The notes under the pieces are model-generated. The model was given only the letters and a program-made list of their open reading frames with translations, was not told the origin of the DNA and searched no databases. Positions 34,545-42,077 of a DNA stretch of 56,656 nucleotides are shown here, one piece after another. The stretch comes from Clostridiales bacterium (lineage in GTDB: Bacteria > Bacillota > Clostridia > Oscillospirales > Acutalibacteraceae): assembly GCA_012523185.1 (NCBI GenBank), contig JAAYIY010000016.1:1-56656 (forward strand). Direction: 5' to 3'. Position 1 is the first letter of the stretch. Each line of letters begins with the position of its first letter. A program made the position numbers and the translations under genes.

Positions 34545-34626
34545 CCTGTACCTCATCCGTAAAAGCATTGCGGAGTACGAGACAAAAAGTGGCGAAATCG
34601 AAATGCCGAAGTCGGAAAAGGAATAA
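34545..34626 (+). pseudogene. Possible 3' remnant of a mobile-element gene
   Basis: A plus-strand frame, running to a stop TAA near 34626, reads LIRKSIAEYETKSGEIEMPK then SEKE. It looks like a hydrophilic C-terminal tail but has no start or upstream body. It could be the tail of a lost gene; low certainty. Confidence 0.2.
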
Positions 34627-34673
34627 CCCTTTGCTTAATGCCGCAATGTGGAGCATCTTTTTATAATGAAACG

Positions 34674-34702
34674 AAAACAGCGGAATGACCCGCTGTTTTT
34701 TC
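34674..34702. terminator. Intrinsic terminator
   Basis: ACAGCGG paired with CCGCTGT around a short loop, flanked by AAAA and TTTTTT, so usable from both sides. It lies between the SLOG gene and the methyltransferase 3' end. Confidence 0.7.
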
Positions 34703-34780
34703 TTTTTTCCCTGCCTTTTTCCACACTTCAAAATACTTCTTGCTTAGTGATATAATTCGGCAGGAGTTTTCCTGTATTCT

Positions 34781-35638
34781 TTATTGGGACATATCCTCAA
34801 AATCACGAATCAAGTTTGCTTTGATTATTTTTTGCCTGCCGTTCTTTTCTAAGCCGCTCCACGCGGAAAACAATCTTTGTTTCGCCACATTAATACAGTC
34901 GATTTTATCGTTTTTAAAAAGTGCGACATCCTCGTTTTTTTCAATGCCTATGAAGTTGCGCCCCTCCGCTAATGCCGCGACTAAGAATGACCCGCTGCCA
35001 AAAGCGTTGTCCAAAATGACATCCCCCGGATTAGAATATGTCCTCACAAAATATCGGCCGAGCTCGACGGGCTTTTGCGTGGGGTGAACCACCCTGCCTT
35101 CGCTCTCCGCCGTTTTTATGTATATAATGTCAACAGGGTGCCTTTCTCCGCCGCTTGCGACGCGGACAGGCTGAAAATCTTCATAGCTGCCGCTTAGTTG
35201 ATTTTTGCGCACGCCTTTGTCATAAGGCTCGCCCTTTGTCATCTGCGGGTTATAAGTCGGCTGCTTTTTGTAAAAAACACAGACGTCCTCATGCTTTCGC
35301 AGAGGCTGTTTTTTTGCGTTTAAAAAGTTTGTAGGCTTTGACTTTTCCCAGACCCATTTATATCTGAACAGGCAAGGTCGGCTTAACATCAGCTTTGCTG
35401 TAAAAAGCCCTTGCGACGTCAAGACGACGGCGCCGTTTTGTTTGATAATTCGTTCATACTGCTCCCACAGCAAATCTAACGGTATAAGACAGTCCCAACG
35501 ATTTTGTGTCAAGCCATATGGCAAATCACATAATATCATATCAACGGACTCGTTCGGTATTCGCTTCATGCATTCGAGACAATCTTCCTCAAAAAGCTGA
35601 TTTACCATCGAATAAATAGGCGCACAGTCATGTGTCAT
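34781..35638 (-). CDS. DNA (adenine-N6 or cytosine-N4) methyltransferase
   Basis: A 285-residue SAM-dependent amino-methyltransferase. The catalytic motif IV appears as CDLPYG (37-42), and the SAM-binding motif I as DNAFGSGSFLVAAL late in the sequence. This order (IV before I) is the beta group, like many phage and restriction-modification enzymes. HPTQKPVELGRYFVRT precedes motif I, as is usual. GGGG lies seven bases before the ATG at 35638; an internal ATG (MVNQLFEEDC) is possible. No restriction enzyme is next to it, so it looks like an orphan methyltransferase. Confidence 0.9.
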   Translation of the reverse strand: MTHDCAPIYSMVNQLFEEDCLECMKRIPNESVDMILCDLPYGLTQNRWDCLIPLDLLWEQYERIIKQNGAVVLTSQGLFTAKLMLSRPCLFRYKWVWEKSKPTNFLNAKKQPLRKHEDVCVFYKKQPTYNPQMTKGEPYDKGVRKNQLSGSYEDFQPVRVASGGERHPVDIIYIKTAESEGRVVHPTQKPVELGRYFVRTYSNPGDVILDNAFGSGSFLVAALAEGRNFIGIEKNEDVALFKNDKIDCINVAKQRLFSAWSGLEKNGRQKIIKANLIRDFEDMSQ

Positions 35639-35751
35639 GTTTCAGCCCCGTTTCTTATATCCCGCTCATCCGCCTTTTCAGGCGGACACTTTTATTGCAA
35701 GCTTATTATAGTATAAACCTTTCGTGCTTGCAATAAGCCGCGGATTGTTCA

Positions 35752-35991
35752 TTGATAAAGCAGGCTGAATTCATTCTGACAGAACTCGCCGGTGTAAAAA
35801 ACTTGAGGCTTCTGCCGCAATATGTCAAGCTGTATGCCGCGCCGACCAAGCCTGATTTGTCCGGCAAAAGACAGCATTCAGACATTATTGTCCTGCAAAT
35901 CATGTCTGCGCTGAATCTTTGTGTGTCTTGTTTGCCGTTCTTTGAGGATTTTTCGGAAGAAGCGCTGAAACTCAAGCGCAAAAGCCATTGA
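35752..35991 (+). pseudogene. Unidentified coding fragment upstream of tRNA-Ser
   Basis: A 79-codon frame (MIKQAEFILTELAGVKNLRL onward, ending EALKLKRKSH) with host-like codon use (many CTG, GCC, GCG). It starts with TTG but lacks a ribosome binding site, and its stop codon overlaps the -35 box of the tRNA promoter. No family recognised. It may be the 3' remnant of a host gene cut by insertion of the AT-rich segment, or chance. Confidence 0.3.
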
Positions 35992-36016
35992 CAAAACACT
36001 GTGCCTTTGCTAAAAT
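35988..36016 (+). promoter_or_regulatory. tRNA-Ser promoter
   Basis: TTGACA (35988-35993), 17-bp spacer, TAAAAT (36011-36016), 32 bp before the tRNA. Confidence 0.75.
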
Positions 36017-36048
36017 ATCAATGTTGTCCGCCTTGGCGGCAAAAGTGT

Positions 36049-36137
36049 GGAGAGGTATCGAAGTGGTCATAACGGGGCGCACTCGAAATGCGTTTGGGGG
36101 AAACTCCACGTGGGTTCGAATCCCACCCTCTCCGCCA
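36049..36137 (+). tRNA. tRNA-Ser (anticodon CGA)
   Basis: An 89-nt class II tRNA. Acceptor stem GGAGAGG pairs with CCTCTCC; the anticodon loop CTCGAAA holds CGA (reads UCG); a long variable arm includes GGGGGAAACTCC; the T arm contains GGTTCGAATCC; discriminator G and encoded CCA finish it. A good sigma-A promoter lies just upstream. tRNA genes of this class are common integration sites, and an AT-rich gene begins 67 bp downstream. Confidence 0.95.
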
Positions 36138-36204
36138 AAATGAGTGAAAGCTCCTAAAACTACAATGTTTTTGGGGCTTTCGCTTTATCTTAGGAGGACT
36201 TTTT

Positions 36205-37305
36205 TTGGATTTTGCAAAATTTAAATATATCGTTGATAATTTCCCCATTTCTGAGTTGACAAGCAAAACAAATACCATTGCACATATCTTCAAAAAGGAT
36301 TACCGGGAAAATTTTATCAGTGATTGGTTGGCGTTTTTATTCGATCCCTTGCAATACGGAGGATATGAGCCTTTGAATGCCTTTTTGTCACTATTCCCTT
36401 CAGATGTGCCGATTTGTTTTTTCCAAGGTGAAACCATTTTAATCGAACGCGAATATGCTTTCAAAGATGGAAGGCGGATAGATTTTTTAATCACCGGTGA
36501 TGAGTATATCATTGGCATTGAAAATAAAATAGACAGTTATGAGGGGAACAACCAGTTAAAAGATTATTACAAATCATTAAAAGAATTAGCGCAAACAGAA
36601 AGTAAAAACAAAAAAATTGTCCCTATTTTTTTGAAGCCTAAAAGAAATTTAACCAAAACAAACGGGGGCTTTCATGAAATTCTGTATGAAGATTTGATTG
36701 AATCTTTTAAAATGATTCGATTAGACTTTATCAATAACTTGAGATTCGCATTTTTAATGGAAGATTTTATAAATCATATGGAGGAATATATTTTGGATAA
36801 TGAGTATAGATTTAACGAGTCTGTGAAGTTTATCGTCGAGAATAATGAAAATCTTGGGTTGATAAAAAAAGATATAGATAATGAAGTCCGACGTTTCGTG
36901 GATTTTTTAAAAAAGAAGGTGTCCGAACTAAAGGATAATGATGAGTGGGAGACTAATGCTCCATCGTCCGGATCATTTGTTCAGCTTTTTAAAATATCTT
37001 GGAAGAAATATTTGATACATTATGAACTTGTGACATATACAAAAAACTTAGCTTTCCCGGATAGTTATGAGCTTGTCCTTCATTGTGAAAGTAAAGACAT
37101 TAAGGATGAATTTTCAGATATAAAATTATCTGCCGAAGCAAAATATCATAAGAAATACAATATAGATTTTTCGTCAGAACAGAACTTTTCTAATAGTATC
37201 TCACAAATGATTGATCAATTGAATAATTTAAAATGCGAATATACGGATAAAATTGACACATTTGTTTTAAAATTCGAATCAAAATCGTCCTCGCTTCAGC
37301 CATAG
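36205..37305 (+). CDS. PD-(D/E)XK nuclease superfamily protein
   Basis: A 366-residue protein with a PDDEXK_4-like nuclease core at about 30-200. Asp93 in GRRIDFLI and Glu106-Asn-Lys108 in IIGIENKID make the D...ExK active site, and QLKDYYKSL follows as in this family. The C-terminal part (200-366) is helical and charged, with no family recognised. TTG start with AGGAGG seven bases upstream. It is much AT-richer than its neighbours and sits directly after tRNA-Ser, so horizontal acquisition is likely. Relatives occur in phage-defence contexts, but no partner toxin or sensor is evident. Confidence 0.8.
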   Translation: MDFAKFKYIVDNFPISELTSKTNTIAHIFKKDYRENFISDWLAFLFDPLQYGGYEPLNAFLSLFPSDVPICFFQGETILIEREYAFKDGRRIDFLITGDEYIIGIENKIDSYEGNNQLKDYYKSLKELAQTESKNKKIVPIFLKPKRNLTKTNGGFHEILYEDLIESFKMIRLDFINNLRFAFLMEDFINHMEEYILDNEYRFNESVKFIVENNENLGLIKKDIDNEVRRFVDFLKKKVSELKDNDEWETNAPSSGSFVQLFKISWKKYLIHYELVTYTKNLAFPDSYELVLHCESKDIKDEFSDIKLSAEAKYHKKYNIDFSSEQNFSNSISQMIDQLNNLKCEYTDKIDTFVLKFESKSSSLQP

Positions 37306-37432
37306 CGGTCAACGCAGGGGCGTTCACTTTATCTGATTGAGCTGTTAATGGATTTTTTGATATTTCTACCTTGCCATCGACATTGATTATAACCGGAGAT
37401 TCCAATCTGTCAAAGCCTTCAAACACATTCAT
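37306..37432 (-). pseudogene. Possible 5' remnant of a disrupted gene
   Basis: On the minus strand a frame starts ATG at 37432 with MNVFEGFDRLESPVIINVDG and continues about 42 codons before running into the antisense of the nuclease gene. It looks protein-like but is cut off, with only AGGA 12 bases before the ATG. No family recognised. It could mark the edge of the inserted segment. Confidence 0.25.
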
Positions 37433-37516
37433 AAAGTTTACGATTCCTGAGCCGTATTTAGTGTTCCGACCATTGACAATTGTACACTACGTCTCAAAAT
37501 TTGCAAATCAAAGGGC

Positions 37517-37545
37517 TTGACAAGCATATCCTGTGGTGATATAAT
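37517..37545 (+). promoter_or_regulatory. rplU operon promoter
   Basis: Consensus TTGACA (37517-37522), 17-bp spacer, TATAAT (37540-37545). It is about 100 bp ahead of rplU. Confidence 0.88.
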
Positions 37546-37557
37546 CATTTAGCCGCA

Positions 37558-37606
37558 TATTCGGGGCGGCGCAAATCTTGTGCCGCAAGATGGTAAATCC
37601 GCGCCC
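37558..37606 (+). ncRNA. L21 leader-like structured RNA
   Basis: CGGGGCG near 37560 pairs with CGCCCCG near 37600, enclosing an inner hairpin ATCTTG-TGCCG-CAAGAT. Position, just after the promoter and before rplU, fits the known Firmicute ribosomal protein L21 leader, thought to mediate autoregulation. Assigned from context and hand-folding only. Confidence 0.6.
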
Positions 37607-37644
37607 CGCAGTAGCGAGTCTTATATTAAGGAATGATATCTCCT

Positions 37645-37956
37645 ATGTACGCAATCATTGAAACCGGCGGTAAACAGTACAAGGTCGAGTCGGGCAGCAC
37701 AATTTTTATTGAAAAGATGGATGTCGAGCCCGAGCAGGAAGTCACATTTGATAAGGTCGTCGCGGTCTGCACCGATGCCGGTTTTTCTGCCGGCGCCCCT
37801 TATCTTGAGGACGTGACCGTAACGGCAAGAGTCTTGAAAAACGGCAAAGCCAAAAAGATTACTGTAATGACTTACAAGCCAAAAAAGAACGTGAAACGCA
37901 AGATGGGTCACAGACAGCCATACACAAAGGTTGAGATAACTTCGGTAAACGCTTAA
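37645..37956 (+). CDS. rplU: Large ribosomal subunit protein bL21
   Basis: bL21 binds 23S rRNA. The 103 residues begin [18 protein letters not shown] and contain [18 protein letters not shown] near the end, the classic L21 signature. The start is set at 37645 because the family N-terminus is [12 protein letters not shown]; the frame is open 12 bases further upstream. The prp gene follows with no gap. Confidence 0.98.
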   Translation: MYAIIETGGKQYKVESGSTIFIEKMDVEPEQEVTFDKVVAVCTDAGFSAGAPYLEDVTVTARVLKNGKAKKITVMTYKPKKNVKRKMGHRQPYTKVEITSVNA

Positions 37957-38283
37957 ATGATAGCCGCGAAGTTTTTTGTCAGCGGCGGTCTTTTGACAGG
38001 CTTTGTAATAAAGGGTCACTCAAGCTCGGCGCCAAGCGGCCGCGACATAATCTGCGCGTCTGTCTCGTCGGCGTCATATATGGCGGTTAACACAATAACA
38101 GAAGTCATCGGTGCAAGGTCAACTCCCGAGGTTCGCCGCGGATACTTAAAGCTTGCTCTCACAAAAGATGAGGCAATCCGTTCGCAGGAGCTGCTAAAGG
38201 GCTTCGAGCTTCACATCAGATGCCTTTCAAAGCAATATCCTGAAAGAATCAGAATAATTTACGGAGGAAACAAAAATGCTTAA
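37957..38283 (+). CDS. prp: Ribosomal-processing cysteine protease Prp
   Basis: Prp removes the N-terminal extension of ribosomal protein L27 in Firmicutes. The 108 residues show the catalytic pair His21 (in [12 protein letters not shown]) and Cys33 (in IICASVSS). Its ATG directly follows the rplU stop, and its end overlaps rpmA by 8 bp, the standard rplU-prp-rpmA order. The substrate encoded next door has the expected cleavable leader. Confidence 0.95.
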   Translation: MIAAKFFVSGGLLTGFVIKGHSSSAPSGRDIICASVSSASYMAVNTITEVIGARSTPEVRRGYLKLALTKDEAIRSQELLKGFELHIRCLSKQYPERIRIIYGGNKNA

Positions 38284-38560
38284 TATACAAATTCAACTTT
38301 TCGCGCATAAAAAGGGAATGGGCTCCACTCGTAACGGGCGCGATTCCGAGTCAAAAAGACTGGGCGCCAAAAGGGCGGACGGTCAGTTCGTGCTTGCCGG
38401 AAACATACTTGTAAGGCAGCGCGGGACAAAAATCCATCCCGGCACAAATGTCGGCAAGGGCAAGGACGACACGCTCTTTGCGCTTATCGACGGCAAAGTC
38501 AGTTTCGAGCGTTTGGGCAGGGATCGCAAAAAAGTCAGCGTATATGCCGCGGAGCAATAA
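38276..38560 (+). CDS. rpmA: Large ribosomal subunit protein bL27
   Basis: bL27 reaches the peptidyl transferase centre through its N-terminus. The 94 residues begin [20 protein letters not shown]; by analogy with Staphylococcus L27, Prp should cut between Phe9 and Ala10 to expose [17 protein letters not shown] and [15 protein letters not shown] are family signatures. GGAGG precedes the ATG inside the end of prp. Confidence 0.98.
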   Translation: MLNIQIQLFAHKKGMGSTRNGRDSESKRLGAKRADGQFVLAGNILVRQRGTKIHPGTNVGKGKDDTLFALIDGKVSFERLGRDRKKVSVYAAEQ

Positions 38561-38570
38561 GACGGCGTAA

Positions 38571-38608
38571 AACGGCGGGTTGATTATTCAACCCGCCGTT
38601 AGTCTTTT
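38571..38608 (+). terminator. Terminator of rplU-prp-rpmA
   Basis: A perfect 13-bp stem, AACGGCGGGTTGA with TCAACCCGCCGTT, four-base loop, followed by AGTCTTTT. It lies 10 bp after the rpmA stop. Confidence 0.85.
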
Positions 38609-38728
38609 ATCCGACATTGTCATTTACCTTTGCTTTAAATCTTGGAAGATTCCATGACTTAATGCCGCCATATTTTATTTCTCGGACTAAACGCAACATC
38701 GCGGACCGCTGTTGCGCTTTCATGTGCA

Positions 38729-38785
38729 ATTAAGCTTGCAATTCGCAATTTCTATGCAATTAAAATTGCAATTTGCATCGGCAAA
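38729..38785. repeat. Cluster of GCAATT motifs
   Basis: Within about 57 bp GCAATT occurs five times and AATTGC several times, partly as palindromes such as GCAATTAAAATTGC. The cluster lies just upstream of the small amphipathic protein's promoter and could be an operator array. Confidence 0.55.
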
Positions 38786-38803
38786 TTTCGATTGTTATAA
38801 GCG

Positions 38804-38832
38804 TTGCATTTTATTTCAATATATGGTATGAT
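38804..38832 (+). promoter_or_regulatory. Promoter of the small amphipathic protein gene
   Basis: TTGCAT (38804-38809), 17-bp spacer, TATGAT (38827-38832), 31 bp before the TTG start. Confidence 0.6.
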
Positions 38833-38863
38833 TCTTGTGATTACAAATAAGGGGATGAAATTT

Positions 38864-39064
38864 TTGAACAAGGTGTTAGATTTTTTTAAGGACTACTTCA
38901 CAAGCTTTATAGGCGGTTATTTTGAGGATTTCGGCTTTGACAACGTCAAAGACATTTTCAACGACATAATTAATTACTTTAAAAACTTCAAGACAAGCAA
39001 CTTATACAGATTCGGTGACATGATTGCCGCCATTGTCACTTTGTTCGTAGTCATGTTTAAATAA
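38864..39064 (+). CDS. Small amphipathic/membrane protein of unknown function
   Basis: A 66-residue protein from TTG 38864 (AAGGGG nine bases upstream). Its first 48 residues are a run of Phe/Tyr/Asp/Lys-rich helices (VLDFFKDYFTSFIGGYFEDF, then FNDIINYFKNF). It ends with a short hydrophobic helix, MIAAIVTLFVVMFK. No family recognised. The N-terminal helices resemble those at the start of the propeller-like protein (7654-8619) in having DFF/KD/GYF-type amphipathic repeats. Membrane association is likely. Its end lies 3 bp from the end of the convergent TIGR04086 gene. Confidence 0.6.
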   Translation: MNKVLDFFKDYFTSFIGGYFEDFGFDNVKDIFNDIINYFKNFKTSNLYRFGDMIAAIVTLFVVMFK

Positions 39065-39067
39065 CCT

Positions 39068-39487
39068 TTATCGCTTGCTTTTTTTCCTTCTCATATTTAC
39101 GGCGGATATTCCGCCCGCCGCTCCGCCGGCAATCATCACAGCGGCCGCTATCAGCATGTTTTGCCCGGGTGAGCCGCAGGTTATCGCGGAAATCACTGTG
39201 ATTAAAATTAATATCGGCAAGACAGAAAGGGCGCCCGCGAGGATGCCCTTTTTTCGTGTCGGTCTAACGGCGGCAAAGCCCGATATAAACGCCGCTATCG
39301 CGGCTGACGCAAACGCGAACACAGCCAAAACCGAGCTGTCAATATCAAATCTTAATATAACGCTTGCGAACATTAACAGCAAGAGGAAGAACGCCGCGGA
39401 GCCGACGGCAGAGCCTTTTAATATGTTTGCCACAGCTTTTTTGTTTGCGTTGTCTTCCTTGCCCCTTTTGATTCCTTTGACGGACAT
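39068..39487 (-). CDS. TIGR04086 family membrane protein
   Basis: A 139-residue protein with four predicted helices (about 25-47, 52-74, 82-103, 110-132) and basic termini, matching the TIGR04086/YrzE-type family often found beside yajC in Firmicutes. Function unknown. The ribosome binding site GAGGGGG is seven bases before the ATG but lies within the 3' arm of a strong hairpin, so translation may be controlled. It follows yajC by about 100 bp on the same strand. Confidence 0.8.
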   Translation of the reverse strand: MSVKGIKRGKEDNANKKAVANILKGSAVGSAAFFLLLLMFASVILRFDIDSSVLAVFAFASAAIAAFISGFAAVRPTRKKGILAGALSVLPILILITVISAITCGSPGQNMLIAAAVMIAGGAAGGISAVNMRRKKSKR

Positions 39488-39539
39488 AAATAATCCCCCT
39501 CATATCATATCCTTAAATAATATGAGAGGGAGATTATTT
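39488..39539 (-). promoter_or_regulatory. Hairpin sequestering the TIGR04086 gene's ribosome binding site
   Basis: On the minus strand the arm 39539-39520 (AAATAATCTCCCTCTCATAT) pairs with 39505-39488 (ATATGAGGGGGATTATTT), with one mismatch and a small bulge. The second arm contains the GAGGGGG Shine-Dalgarno site and ends directly at the ATG. There is no T tract long enough for a terminator. Confidence 0.6.
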
Positions 39540-39590
39540 TTATGTCTTAAAACGATAATCAGTTAAAGAAACGGGAAGGACCGAAGAAGC

Positions 39591-40061
39591 TTAGTCATCT
39601 GAACCGCCGTCACGGTTTTTCTTTGACTTTTTTCTTGCCGACGTGCTTCTTTCCCTGCTTTCTTCCATCCTCGCCTGCTTTTCCGCCTCCTGTGCTTCCC
39701 TTGCTGCCTGGCGCTCCGCCTCAATCTTTTCGTTGGCGGTGTTGTTCGTCCTGATGGCCCAGCGCTCAATCCTCATCTTGTTTCTGTCGGCGCCTGTTTC
39801 GATTACGATGCTCTCGTCCTTGACTGTGATAATCCTGCCGATTATGCCGCCGACAGTCGTTATTTCGTCACCAATCTGGACATTGTCACGCAAAGCCTGC
39901 TCTTCCTTTTGCCTCTTTTTTTGCGGCCTCATAATGGCAAGATAAGCAAAGCCCAACATAACGGCCATCATAATAAACATTGACGAGCCGCCTTTTGCCG
40001 GCGCTGCCGCGTCGGCTCCGGCCGTCCCGCCCATTCCGGCAAGCAGAGTAATAAAATTCAT
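39591..40061 (-). CDS. yajC: Preprotein translocase subunit YajC
   Basis: YajC is a small accessory of the SecDF-YajC complex. One N-terminal helix (about 28-44, SMFIMMAVMLGFAYLAIM) is followed by RPQKKRQKE and the conserved LRDNVQIGDEITTVGGIIGR. A charged tail follows, rich in Ala, Glu, Arg and Lys (about 105-156), longer than in model species. GGAGG precedes the ATG at 40061 by nine bases. Confidence 0.95.
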   Translation of the reverse strand: MNFITLLAGMGGTAGADAAAPAKGGSSMFIMMAVMLGFAYLAIMRPQKKRQKEEQALRDNVQIGDEITTVGGIIGRIITVKDESIVIETGADRNKMRIERWAIRTNNTANEKIEAERQAAREAQEAEKQARMEESRERSTSARKKSKKNRDGGSDD

Positions 40062-40209
40062 CAATTTTGACCTCCAAGTTATAGTAAAGTTATTATATCG
40101 TCAAGCGGTGAATAATGCAAGAACTTTTTGCCGCGCGCCCTTATTCTGCGCTCTCATATTACGCGATCCCATACCCGCACCTCATAACTTTGCGCTTTTC
40201 CCCTCGCGC

Positions 40210-40446
40210 TTAGTCGGCTTTGTCAATGTCAAGCGTGAAGTCGGATTCTGAAAATCGCGGAAGCTTTGACCTTTTGTGCGGGTCGCGCTTCAGCGCGTCG
40301 TAACGAAAATTTCGGCAGCGTGAATCAGGAAGCATAACGCCTTGCTTTGCGCAGACGACGCTTTCACCGTCAGGGGACAACACCCCGACGGCGCAGTATA
40401 TACATTTCGGCTCAATTGTCTTAAAGTTGAATATTTTTTGCTTCAT
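40210..40446 (-). CDS. Small Cys-containing conserved protein
   Basis: A 78-residue protein from ATG 40446 (GGAGG nine bases upstream). Cys residues in PKCIYCAVG, VVCAKQG and SRCRNFRYD suggest a metal-binding knuckle. PLSS-like patterns are absent; the C-terminus is basic, then acidic (LDIDKAD). I recall similar small proteins in Clostridia near yajC, but I cannot name the family. Probably co-oriented with yajC; function unknown. Confidence 0.7.
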   Translation of the reverse strand: MKQKIFNFKTIEPKCIYCAVGVLSPDGESVVCAKQGVMLPDSRCRNFRYDALKRDPHKRSKLPRFSESDFTLDIDKAD

Positions 40447-40515
40447 CTGATTTGTCCTCCGAAATAATCTCATGTTATTTTATCACAAAAGGCGCCGCGG
40501 CGCAAGAAGAATTGT

Positions 40516-40544
40516 TTGACTGTGATTATGCAATATGATATTAT
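40516..40544 (+). promoter_or_regulatory. Promoter of the serine hydrolase gene
   Basis: TTGACT (40516-40521), 17-bp spacer, TATTAT (40539-40544), 32 bp before the TTG start. Confidence 0.65.
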
Positions 40545-40576
40545 TTATTCAGTATTTTACAGACAGAGGTGATTTT

Positions 40577-42058
40577 TTGAGCCGAAAGTCAAGGCTGCTC
40601 ATTTTCATTTTTACAGCGCTTATTCCGCTGACGGCGGTTTCGGCGCTTATTTTTGCCCACTCCTTTTCGCGCGGCGGCGCAGTGAGGACAATAGACGAGG
40701 CACGAACGGCGATTGCTGAAACCGAAACAGCGTCCGCGCCGACAACACAAGACATTAAAGAAGTTTTGAGCGGCACGGAGACAAGCACAAAAAAAGAAAC
40801 GACTTCTGAAATCCCGCCGTCTGATGAAGCGGCGCACAGCGCCGAAGCGGAAGCTTCAAAGGAAACAAAGGCGAAAGCGGAGAAAGAAACTGCGAAAATC
40901 GCGGCGCCCATGACAAACAGCTTTACAAGAACGTCGGATTATGCCAAATCACTTGCGGCGCTAAATGAGCGGGAGCGCACCTTTGAAGATAATTTTTGTC
41001 TTAAAATCGAGGAAATATGCAAAAGGTTTTCAGCCGTCGGCTTTTCTCTTGTTGTTTTTAAAGACGACGAGGAGCTTTATTCACAGGTGTATGGCTTTGC
41101 CGACAAAGAAAAAGGATTATATGTTGACGAAAACACCAAGTTCCGTGTGGCGTCGATGTCAAAGTTCGCCACAGGTATTCTTGTCATGAGGCTTGCGTCT
41201 GAAGGCAAAGCCGACCTTGACGCCGACATTTCAGAATATACCGGCATCAGAATCCGTTCGCCGTATTATGACGACGTCGTCATAACGCCGCGTATGCTCA
41301 TGAACCATTCTTCCTCTATAATCGACGGCGATTGGGCATTCACAAAAGGGGCGCTTCTTTCCGATCTTTTTAAAAAGGGCGACAAGACATATTTTTCGCC
41401 AAACAAGCCCGGTTCAACATATATTTACAGCAACTTCGGCGCGTCACTGCTGACCTGTCTCATCGAAAAGGCATCCGGCAGGCATTTTGTCGAATATTCA
41501 CAATCCGCTCTCATCAAGCCGCTGGGTCTTGACGCCGCCTACAGCATTTCACAGATAAAAGACAGGGACAGCGTCGCCGAGATGTATATTGACGGCAAGC
41601 TTTGCAAAAGCCAAAAAACAAAAAGCGCGACGACATACGGCTGCCTTAACACACCGCTCGGCGAATATTTTCAGCTCTCTTTTGGAAACTTAATGATTTC
41701 ACCGCGCGATATGTCAAGGCTGGCGATGGTGCTTGCGGGCAACGGCTCTTTAAAGGGCGTCCGCGTGCTGCCGAAGGAGGCTGTCGCGGCCATGAACAAA
41801 AGAGTTGAGGGCAGCGGCTCGCCATGGGGTTTGATGCAAAAGATTGTCGCCGACAAGCTTGTTAAAGGCAGAACGCTCCACGGACACAACGGCGAGGCTT
41901 ACGGATTTATCGGATGTGTCTACTACGACCGTGAGGACAAAACCGGCTTAGTATACATGACAAACGGCTGCCGCCATTCCGGCGGCAAACACACATATGC
42001 CATCACGGAGGAAGTCGTGAGCGCCGTTTACGGCGGCTATATTGATATGCTGAAATAA
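40577..42058 (+). CDS. Membrane-anchored class C beta-lactamase-type serine hydrolase
   Basis: From TTG 40577 (AGAGGTGA upstream) the protein has 493 residues. Residues 8-28 form a signal anchor. Residues 40-115 form a Thr/Ser/Glu/Ala/Lys-rich low-complexity linker, probably spanning the wall. The serine hydrolase domain carries S193-M-S-K196, Y284-S-N286 and H437-N-G439, equal to the SxxK, YxN and H/KxG motifs of class C beta-lactamases, esterases and DD-peptidases. Such proteins often act on peptidoglycan peptides or esters. True beta-lactamase activity is not implied. Acts outside the membrane. Confidence 0.88.
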   Translation: MSRKSRLLIFIFTALIPLTAVSALIFAHSFSRGGAVRTIDEARTAIAETETASAPTTQDIKEVLSGTETSTKKETTSEIPPSDEAAHSAEAEASKETKAKAEKETAKIAAPMTNSFTRTSDYAKSLAALNERERTFEDNFCLKIEEICKRFSAVGFSLVVFKDDEELYSQVYGFADKEKGLYVDENTKFRVASMSKFATGILVMRLASEGKADLDADISEYTGIRIRSPYYDDVVITPRMLMNHSSSIIDGDWAFTKGALLSDLFKKGDKTYFSPNKPGSTYIYSNFGASLLTCLIEKASGRHFVEYSQSALIKPLGLDAAYSISQIKDRDSVAEMYIDGKLCKSQKTKSATTYGCLNTPLGEYFQLSFGNLMISPRDMSRLAMVLAGNGSLKGVRVLPKEAVAAMNKRVEGSGSPWGLMQKIVADKLVKGRTLHGHNGEAYGFIGCVYYDREDKTGLVYMTNGCRHSGGKHTYAITEEVVSAVYGGYIDMLK

Positions 42059-42077
42059 TGCTGCCAAAAGGCTTTGC

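Noticed and set aside
33143-35638. Intact prophage or ICE
   Set aside because: No integrase, capsid, terminase, relaxase or replication gene is present; only regulators, a SLOG protein and a methyltransferase.
34136-35638. SLOG protein plus methyltransferase as a restriction-modification system
   Set aside because: The two genes are 300 bp apart with a terminator between them, and no endonuclease is adjacent; the PD-(D/E)XK gene is on the other strand beyond the tRNA.
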